7,897 nt of DNA. Source: Microcystis aeruginosa W13-11 (GTDB lineage Bacteria > Cyanobacteriota > Cyanobacteriia > Cyanobacteriales > Microcystaceae). The notes beneath the pieces were generated by a model. That model was given only the letters and a program-made list of their open reading frames with translations. It searched no databases and was not told the origin of the DNA. Positions 1-4,391 of the stretch are shown here, piece by piece. The stretch is taken from contig JAADBR010000215.1 in the NCBI GenBank assembly GCA_009995705.1, positions 1-7,897 on the forward strand. Direction: 5' to 3'. A program made the translations under genes and the position numbers. The number at the start of each line of letters is the position of its first letter. Position 1 is the stretch's first letter.

Positions 1-183
1 ATTTGACTGTTTTGATGGATTTTCTGAATTCCTTGATAGCCTTTATCCCCTAATATTTCTATTTCCTTATTTAACCTTATTTTGCTCTCTTTCCACAGTC
101 GAAAATCATGGACTCTTCCTTTCTCACAACGGACACAGATTACCTGCTCGCTTTTTTGATCGGCAACGATTTGCGACTTTAAT
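1..183 (-). pseudogene. IS5-type transposase fragment (copy A), cut by window edge
   Basis: Read on the minus strand from 182 down to the edge, an uninterrupted frame of about 60 codons begins LKSQIVADQK and contains GRVHDFRLWKES and GDKGYQGIQKIH. The spaced HDF...LW and D-KGYQG motifs are those of the catalytic core of small IS5-family DDE transposases. It aligns residue for residue with the fragment at 202-687, but is clearly diverged at DNA level, so it is a separate, older or different copy. The N-terminal half is absent: the recognisable sequence begins abruptly at LKSQ, where it meets a candidate IS terminus at 184-201. The C-terminal part with the catalytic Glu lies beyond the left edge. 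No start codon is available, so it should be inactive. The family call is good; the subgroup is not determined. Confidence 0.75.
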
Positions 184-201
184 AGACCTCCTGCAAAAGT
201 C
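184..201. repeat. Candidate IS5-type terminal inverted repeat, single end
   Basis: The stretch AGACCTCCTGCAAAAGTC directly abuts the stop codon (202-204) of the neighbouring transposase fragment, as in compact IS5-group elements whose gene runs into the terminal repeat. It lies exactly where the copy A reading frame loses homology, so it probably marks the end of the copy B element. No inverted partner was found to the right of copy B (688-826), so this is one end of a truncated element. The assignment as an IS tip is inference from position and general form. Confidence 0.45.
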
Positions 202-687
202 TTATTCAGCTACTTGATGATAGCCTAAAGCAAGTTCGTAGTTGTAAATGCCAGCGATTAAATTAAATCTCAGACCAAAACGTTGTCTCCGATTCCTATA
301 TCTTGATGATAAAATTCTAAATCTCTTCATACTTCTGTGAATATGTTCGATAACAATTCTTTCTTTTGATAACTGGCGATTAAATTCTTTTTCTTGTAAA
401 CTTAATTCTTGATTTTTCTTTTTTTTGTTGGGAATTCTACTATTTTTGTGCAGCTTTTGAATTCCTTGATAGCCCTTATCTGCTAAACATTCAATACTTT
501 TATCGATCCCAATTTGACTATTTTTCCAAAGATTAAAGTCATGTATTCTTCCCTTTCCATGAGCGGTACAGATTATCATTCCTGTTTTTTGAGCCGCAAG
601 AACTTGCGATTTTACTTCAAAATGTAGTATGAGCAAAATATGATGGAAGTCACACCCAAAAATGAAACCAAACCGAAATTTAAGCAA
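202..687 (-). pseudogene. IS5-type transposase, N-terminally truncated (copy B)
   Basis: An open frame of 161 codons whose homologous part starts only at about residue 24 (EVKSQVLAAQ, near 615). It contains GRIHDFNLWKNS and ADKGYQGIQKLH (second catalytic Asp region), then a basic stretch, then KERIVIEHIHRSMKRFRIL with the conserved catalytic Glu of the DDE triad, then FNLIAGIYNYEL at the C-terminus. This is the C-terminal half of an IS5-family DDE transposase; intact relatives are usually roughly 250-280 residues in one or two frames. The first ~22 residues (MLKFRFGFIF...) resemble no transposase and are probably flanking DNA read in frame. The helix-turn-helix and first catalytic Asp are missing, so it is inactive. 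The C-terminus looks authentic, because the stop touches the terminal repeat. Confidence 0.75.
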
Positions 688-826
688 GCCTCAAGAATTT
701 ACTGAAAGTGAAACTTGTTAAAAACTTAAATTTAAACAGGATAAAACTCAAGTGATATTATCATGACTCATAACACTTTGTTTTTGATTAATCTTGATTT
801 TATGGAAATTTAGCAACTAGATTGTC

Positions 827-2345
827 TTAGTTGATCAGATAATATTTTTGACAATTAATCGAAAAATATTGAAGAATATTAAGAATTTTATCAGTTAAAT
901 TGCTAAACATCTTTTCCCCATTAATTACCACCACATGGATTCCTTGTAATTCTTGAAATATCCATCTCATTGTCGGTCTATTTATCAGTTTTCCTAATTG
1001 ATTTTTAATCATTTCTCCGCGACTCTGTAGTTCATTCCAGGCTTTCTTTGCCCAATGCTATAAACTAACAAACATAATCCCATTAACATTCCCATTGTTT
1101 CAATTCTTTGAGGGGTTTTCAAAAATACACTATCGGCTAAAAATAAGGGGTCTTTGAGAAACCGAAAACCCCGTGTACAAGATGGTTGCGCTTTGTATTC
1201 CCTGAACATTTCTTCTGATGATAATTCTTCCGTATTTAGCACATTGGTAGCTATAATAAACTTGCCTGCTTTAGCGATTTATTGGGCGATTACTGCCGAG
1301 TTTTTTTGAATAATTCCTTGACAATTACTGACTTCCTTTTTTTGCTTATTTAACTTTTGCTTATATTCTATCCCAGCAATGTAATGATATTTTAGTTGCT
1401 TCGTAAATTGTTTGACTTCAGCTTTAAGTTCAGCCAGAGTAACTGCTCTTTTTCCCTGTCATTTGCTCAACTGTTTTTCTATTTGTTCCCTTTCTTTTTT
1501 CACTTTTTTCTCTATTTTTTCTTCCTCTGCTTTTTGTCTCATTTCACTTAATACTATTAGCCATCTTTGCTTAACCCCGTGATAATTAACTTCTTGCTCC
1601 TCATACTTATATCGACTATCTTCGCTCATTCTTAACTCGTATTCTGGAACATTTGTAATAATTTCTTGGGCTTTTTTGCTTGTTACTGGAACCCGCGTTA
1701 GCCATTTAGTCTTTCCTAATCTATGTAAGTTCTTGGCTGTATATAAAGCACTATCTGCTACATAGATTGTTGACCAATTCAGATTACTTTGACACTTCTC
1801 AATTAGTTCACCAAAGATAGTTTTATCTGATTCATTTCCCGACCCGATCCTCATTAATAGTGGAACATCCCCATCACTACTTACCATCAAATCAATCATA
1901 AATTGCTTCAAATCTGGACGACGATCTCTTGAATATCCTTGAGTTATTTCGATACTTCCCTTTCCTCCTTCTTCTAATTTATATTCTCCCTCAACCGATA
2001 TTGAACTCGAATCTAAATGACTATATTTTGTGTTAATTTGATATTTTTCAACTACTTTTAGAGATATATTTATCCATAATTTTTCTAGAGAATATCTCCA
2101 GATTTCATCCATTACTCTCCCAATTTTATACTCATTTATTTCCTCAGCTTTTATTCCTTATCCCAGTAGCTCTTCTACGGGTTTATTAGCAAAAAATTGA
2201 GGAAATAAATACAAGGGTTTCGAGATAAAATCTAATCCATTGATAATTATTCCTTTGACTATTTGACCCGCCGTTACTTTTTCTCGACTATCTATTCCTA
2301 CAGCCTCATTCACAATACTTTCTATTTCTAACCACCGTTTCTCGT
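827..2345 (-). pseudogene. Decayed IS1634-type (DUF4277) transposase
   Basis: Five collinear pieces form one degraded transposase read right to left. (1) About 2345-2161: the DUF4277-like N-terminal signature, VTAGQIVKGIIINGLDFISK followed by PLYLFPQFF and KPVEELLG. (2) 2112-1462: the catalytic core with HLDSSSISVEG, MRIGSGNESD and YVADSALYT. (3) About 1458-1282: a lysine-rich linker. (4) 1278-1013: RGFRFLKDPLFLADSVFLKT and MGLCLLVYS. (5) 1012-827: the typical C-terminus PTMRWIFQ...CQKYYL with its own stop. Pieces 1-4 share a frame and are separated by stops TAA 2160-2158, TGA 1461-1459 and TAA 1281-1279; piece 5 is in another frame after an indel near 1012. The extreme N-terminus is lost at about 2345, beyond which the sequence is unrelated. 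The element is clearly non-functional. The family call rests on remembered motifs. Confidence 0.82.
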
Positions 2346-2565
2346 CAGTATGGGACGGGTAGAGGGCAGAGAGAGATTGTGCCAATTTCCAGAAGCGATC
2401 GTCTTGTCGGGCGGGGAGAGAGTTGGTGGTGAGGTGAGTTGGTTATGCCTTTGGGTGGTGTTCTAGATGTGTTGTTAGCTATCGGGCAAACCTCTTCTAG
2501 CCGAGGAATCCAGTTACTTCCGCACACTTGTGCAACACCACCGAACACTTTTTGTTACGCTCCCC

Positions 2566-2594
2566 TTGACTATTACTAGCTGTAGCTATATATT
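2566..2594 (+). promoter_or_regulatory. Sigma70-type promoter of the brnT-brnA-xre operon
   Basis: The -35 box TTGACT (2566-2571) and the -10 box TATATT (2589-2594) are separated by exactly 17 bp. Transcription would start at about 2600-2603, only about 10-20 nt before the candidate brnT starts, leaving a very short leader. It is the best promoter-like match upstream of the toxin-antitoxin operon. It is predicted from sequence only. Confidence 0.65.
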
Positions 2595-2604
2595 TGTAGT
2601 TACA
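2577..2604. promoter_or_regulatory. Two dyads overlapping the promoter, candidate BrnA operator
   Basis: Two perfect small inverted repeats with the same GT centre lie 17 bp apart centre to centre: TAGCT-GT-AGCTA (2577-2588, in the spacer) and TGTA-GT-TACA (2595-2604, just after the -10 box). Ribbon-helix-helix antitoxins such as BrnA are known to repress their own operons as dimers binding short palindromes, so this is a plausible autoregulatory site. Binding is inferred, not shown. Confidence 0.4.
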
Positions 2605-2611
2605 TTAAGGG

Positions 2612-2914
2612 GTGGGGCAAAAATTGCGGTGGACATGGGACGAGGAAAAGAACAGGGCAAACAAGCGTAAGCACGGCTTGAGCTTTGAGACCGCCCAATA
2701 TGTTTTTACCGATCCTTTAGCGGTCAGCCGCCCAGATCCATATCCTTACGAAGGGCGCTGGCAGACTATCGGCCTAATTGGCGAACTGGTGGTATTTGTG
2801 GCGCATACTTGGCCGGAATTTAATCCGGCGACTGGTGAAGAGGCAGGACGGATTATCAGCGCACGCAGGGCAACACCCCCAGAAAGGAGAGCTTATGAAG
2901 AAGAGACATTCTAA
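2612..2914 (+). CDS. brnT: BrnT-family toxin of a type II toxin-antitoxin system
   Basis: The 100-residue product matches the BrnT (COG2929/DUF497) pattern: an N-terminal WTWDEEKNRANKRKHGLSFE block (W-D-x-x-K-x(3)-N-x-x-K-H-G-x-S-F), a middle VFTDPLAV segment followed by the IGLIGE and VVFVAHT strands, and a C-terminal IISARRATPPERRAYEEE block. In studied members this fold is a RelE-like ribonuclease that stops translation and is neutralised by BrnA. An insertion-like stretch (WPEFNPATGEEAG) lies before the ISARR block. The start is either GTG 2612 or TTG 2624. TTG 2624 gives the usual short N-terminus (L-R-W-T-W-D) with a GGGG-type ribosome site a few bases upstream, whereas GTG 2612 has no room for one. 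The 3' end overlaps brnA by 20 bp. All family blocks are present, so it is probably intact. Expression would come from the promoter at 2566-2594. Confidence 0.85.
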   Translation: MGQKLRWTWDEEKNRANKRKHGLSFETAQYVFTDPLAVSRPDPYPYEGRWQTIGLIGELVVFVAHTWPEFNPATGEEAGRIISARRATPPERRAYEEETF

Positions 2915-3179
2915 TCCAGTGCCGCCAGAGATACAGGCTGAAATTGATGCCTTGGCCGCTTTGCCAGAAGACCAGATTAATACGGACGATATTCCCGAAG
3001 TGTCCGATTGGAGCGGAGCCAAGCGCGGGCTGTTTTACCGTCCCATCAAGCAGCAAATTACGCTGCGGCTTGATGCTGATTTGATTGACTGGTTCAAAAA
3101 CCATCACGCGCCGGGTGAAGGCTATCAAACCAGCATCAACCGTGCTTTGCGGGAATATGTCGCACAGCGCGAAGGCTAG
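2895..3179 (+). CDS. brnA: BrnA-family antitoxin (ribbon-helix-helix repressor)
   Basis: This 94-residue product starts at ATG 2895, preceded by AAAGGAG (2883-2889) at good spacing inside the end of brnT. The 20-bp overlap implies translational coupling with the toxin. The N-terminal half (MKKRHSNPVPPEIQAEIDAL... SDWSGAKRG) is a flexible, acidic toxin-wrapping region of the DUF4415/COG3514 type. The C-terminal half carries the signature P-I-K-Q-Q-I-T-L-R-L-D-A-D, then LIDWFK, then GYQTSINRALREYV, which is the strand-helix-helix DNA-binding unit of BrnA. In studied pairs BrnA binds BrnT and the complex represses the operon. A longer in-frame reading back to 2778 is rejected because it would lie within brnT and lacks a ribosome site. 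Length and motifs are typical, so it is probably functional. Confidence 0.88.
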   Translation: MKKRHSNPVPPEIQAEIDALAALPEDQINTDDIPEVSDWSGAKRGLFYRPIKQQITLRLDADLIDWFKNHHAPGEGYQTSINRALREYVAQREG

Positions 3180-3198
3180 GCTGATTCAGGACTACAGG

Positions 3199-3205
3199 AA
3201 GGAGG
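3199..3205 (+). promoter_or_regulatory. Strong ribosome binding site deciding the XRE gene start
   Basis: AAGGAGG at 3199-3205 stands 7 nt before ATG 3213 and only 4 nt before GTG 3210. The spacing favours ATG 3213 as the start of the third operon gene. Confidence 0.7.
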
Positions 3206-3212
3206 AGGGGTG

Positions 3213-3599
3213 ATGATTAGTCACGAAGAGAAAATGGCTTCTCTGCCCCCAGAAAGGAGGGCACGCATACAAGCACGCGCCGAGGAGGCTTTGAAAGAGA
3301 GCCGAGCGATTCGGGAACTTCGCTCCCTTCTCGGTCTCACACAAGAGGAGTTTGCCGAACGAGTGGGAGTATCTCAGTTGCGAATCTCTCGCCTAGAGAA
3401 TGGGTCACGGGGTCTTACTTTCGAGGACTTTTCAAACTTTGTGCGTTCACTTGGTAGAGAGTGGGATTTCAGGGACTTGCGCTTTGATAATGTACCTTTT
3501 GGGCGAACGCAGTTCGCCCCTACATTGTGGACAAAATCCGTCACTGTAGGGGTGCAAGACTTGCGCCCTCTGATCGATCAGGTTTGCTGCTCACTCTAA
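3213..3599 (+). CDS. XRE/Cro-family HTH regulator, 3' end altered by repeat insertion
   Basis: From ATG 3213 the product is 128 residues. Its first ~95 residues look native: a charged helix (SLPPERRARIQARAEEALKE) as in HigA-like antitoxins, then a complete XRE helix-turn-helix LRSLLGLTQEEFAERVGVSQ followed by LRISRLENGSRGLTFEDFSNF. The helix-turn-helix lies at about residues 35-75. It follows brnA by 33 bp on the same strand and is likely co-transcribed, so it may be an additional repressor of the TA operon or the antitoxin of a lost toxin gene; no RelE-like toxin lies next to it. The last ~33 residues (after RFDNVP) are translated from a REP-like palindrome at 3501-3568 and adjacent DNA, and so are probably not native. 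The DNA-binding domain is intact; function with the foreign tail is uncertain. Confidence 0.72.
   Translation: MISHEEKMASLPPERRARIQARAEEALKESRAIRELRSLLGLTQEEFAERVGVSQLRISRLENGSRGLTFEDFSNFVRSLGREWDFRDLRFDNVPFGRTQFAPTLWTKSVTVGVQDLRPLIDQVCCSL
3501..3568. repeat. REP-like tandem-hairpin repeat
   Basis: There are two hairpins in inverted orientation. GGGCGAAC (3501-3508) pairs perfectly with GTTCGCCC (3512-3519) and is followed by CTAC. GTAGG then leads into GGGTGCAAG (3550-3558), which pairs with CTTGCGCCC (3560-3568) with one G-T. The outer GGGCG...CCCTAC and GTAGGGG...CGCCC ends also match each other as imperfect inverted repeats, giving a roughly 70-bp unit. GTAGGGGCGAA-type palindromes of this kind are widespread in filamentous cyanobacterial genomes. 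It lies inside the open frame of the XRE gene and supplies its present C-terminus. Confidence 0.65.
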
Positions 3600-3743
3600 G
3601 TAGGGTTTGCTGAAAAAGTACGGGCGAAGCATTCGGGCAATAACCTATCGGTGAAACCGTAGATTTTTTATCCGAATGCTTCGCCCCTACAGGACGCGGG
3701 CCGATGAAGACGCACACCTTTATTCAGCAAGCTCTAAGTAGGG
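3594..3743. mobile_element. 126-bp MITE-like element with 12-bp target duplications
   Basis: The element runs from 3606 to 3731. Its ends are near-perfect inverted repeats: TTTGCTGAAAAAG (3606-3618) against CTTTATTCAGCAAG (3718-3731). It is flanked on both sides by the identical 12-mer CTCTAAGTAGGG (3594-3605 and 3732-3743), a textbook target-site duplication. Inside, GGGCGAAGCATTCGG (3622-3636) pairs perfectly over 15 bp with CCGAATGCTTCGCCC (3672-3686), making a large hairpin with a minor CGGT-GAA-ACCG stem in its loop. It encodes no protein and so would depend on a transposase in trans. A 10-13 bp duplication is typical of IS4-family enzymes, but the parent IS is not identified. Confidence 0.75.
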
Positions 3744-3773
3744 GGAGAGCCTTCGAGAACCCCCGCATCTAAA

Positions 3774-3867
3774 GGACTTGCGCTTTGATAATATGCCATC
3801 TGACTGGTCTGGTTCTTCTACAGAGCGATTTTCAAAGCTGGGATATTATTCCCACGCAAATCCCTAA
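3774..3867 (+). pseudogene. Detached 3' remnant, possibly the original end of the XRE gene
   Basis: The 19-mer at 3473-3491 inside the XRE gene (encoding DLRFDN) recurs exactly at 3774-3792. There it leads, in a frame offset by one, into DLRFDNMPSDWSGSSTERFS and KLGYYSHANP before TAA 3865-3867. The neighbouring codons also resemble each other (FRDLRFDNVP versus LKDLRFDNMP). Removing the intervening 301 bp would join the XRE gene to this tail and give a protein of about 117 residues. This could be the original C-terminus displaced by repeat insertion, or the tail of a second, mostly deleted paralogue. There is no separate start codon with a ribosome site. Confidence 0.5.
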
Positions 3868-4041
3868 CAGGTAGAAACTAGAAAAACTAGGTAGAACCCC
3901 ATATCTTCAGTCAGTTTTCAAGGTGCATCGTTGGTCTCTCGACTACATAGGTTTTGTTAGAGCAGGTTAATTACCCTTTCCTGCTCTACTCATATTGTCG
4001 CATTTTTTGTTAGTAGGTCAAGACCCCTAAGGAAAAAAAGA
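3868..4041. other. Non-coding stretch with a 9-bp hairpin
   Basis: Together with the mobile element to its left, the 3600-4041 interval has no intact gene. Here the only clear structure is TAGAGCAGG (3958-3966) pairing perfectly with CCTGCTCTA (3980-3988) around a 13-nt loop. A six-T run (3993-3998 region and following) lies several bases downstream, so the hairpin could be a weak terminator for the toxin-antitoxin operon, but it is not a clean intrinsic terminator. A short direct repeat GGTAGAA occurs twice near 3870-3897. Confidence 0.35.
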
Positions 4042-4161
4042 TTGCAAGTTCTAATGACTGAAAAAGAATATCAGGCGTTAGCGGAGCATTCAGCTAACAC
4101 TCAACTCACTATGTCGGAAGTTGTCAGAGATTTTATTCGGAGACTTGAGACTTATTCTTAG
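4042..4161 (+). CDS. Orphan ribbon-helix-helix (CopG/Arc-like) micro-protein
   Basis: A short frame reads (L)QVLMTEKEYQALAEHSANTQ then LTMSEVVRDFIRRLETYS, a recognisable ribbon-helix-helix pattern: a strand, helix A from EKEYQAL, a turn, and helix B starting at the conserved M-S-E-V-V-R-x-F-I. The only starts are TTG 4042 (39 residues; AAGGA at 4029-4033 spaced 8 nt) and ATG 4054 (35 residues). The frame reads upstream as PLRKKRLQVLMTEKEY, the usual beginning of such proteins, but without an ATG, so the original start may have been lost. Such proteins are normally DNA-binding antitoxins or small regulators. No toxin gene is next to it, so it is either a stand-alone regulator or a decaying antitoxin. 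Confidence 0.5.
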   Translation: MQVLMTEKEYQALAEHSANTQLTMSEVVRDFIRRLETYS

Positions 4162-4199
4162 TTGTGCTTCGCGGTTTATTTGTTGGCCTTTGTTTCATC

Positions 4200-4218
4200 C
4201 CCTCGCTAAAAGCGAGGG
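4200..4218. terminator. GC-rich hairpin after the RHH gene
   Basis: CCCTCGCT (4200-4207) pairs perfectly with AGCGAGGG (4211-4218) around an AAA loop, followed by TCTTCA rather than a T-run. It could terminate transcription bidirectionally between convergent genes, since the FGE-like gene ends at 4364 on the other strand. It also resembles the short GC-rich hairpins found at IS200/IS605 element ends, so it may be a remnant of such an end. The remaining 4219-4352 is AT-rich with no gene seen. Confidence 0.45.
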
Positions 4219-4352
4219 TCTTCACCCGGCATTTAAGATAAACTCTGGCATTAATATTCTCAATCTTAATTGAAATGACTATAATTACTATTTTTCAATA
4301 ATTGATGCTATTTAGTATATATGTACTATTAAGCATCCAAAAAATCGACGGA

Positions 4353-4391
4353 AGGGCAAAGGGCTAAAGGGCTAGAGTGCAGAGGGCTAAA
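4353..4391. repeat. Short tandem GGGCTAA-type repeats
   Basis: Degenerate 7-8 bp units (AGGGCAA, AGGGCTAA, AGGGCTAG, AGGGCTAA) follow one another. Read on the minus strand they are TTTAGCCC-type repeats, as often seen in cyanobacterial intergenic DNA. They begin right at the ancestral stop of the FGE-like gene (TAG at 4389-4387), and the frameshifted gene now reads through them to a stop at 4364. Confidence 0.5.

Noticed and set aside
1005..1016. TGA/ATG overlap that could be a programmed frameshift joining the last two IS1634 pieces
   Set aside because: Three other in-frame stops already inactivate the gene, no slippery heptamer is present, and intact members use a single frame; a simple indel is more likely.
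2345..2548. Minus-strand open frame of about 67 codons upstream of the IS1634 remnant
   Set aside because: Pro/Ser/Thr-rich composition, no recognisable motif and no ribosome site; it overlaps the remnant's upstream flank and looks like chance translation.
2778..2894. Longer N-terminal extension of BrnA starting at 2778
   Set aside because: It lies wholly inside brnT in another frame and has no BrnA homology; the ATG at 2895 has a good ribosome site and gives a typical 94-residue protein.
2874..3262. Shared CCCCAGAAAGGAG 13-mer in brnT (near 2877) and the XRE gene (near 3248)
   Set aside because: Both encode P-E-R-R in unrelated proteins; a short codon coincidence is the simplest reading.
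4305..4336. Imperfect inverted repeat around TATATA downstream of the FGE-like gene
   Set aside because: About 11 of 15 positions pair in very AT-rich DNA, which is within chance; no T-run or conserved element supports a terminator.
4162..4363. Possible DGR template repeat or Avd gene next to the variable region
   Set aside because: No second copy of the GGTTTTCGTGTGG anchor or of the AAC-rich pattern was found anywhere in the window on either strand.
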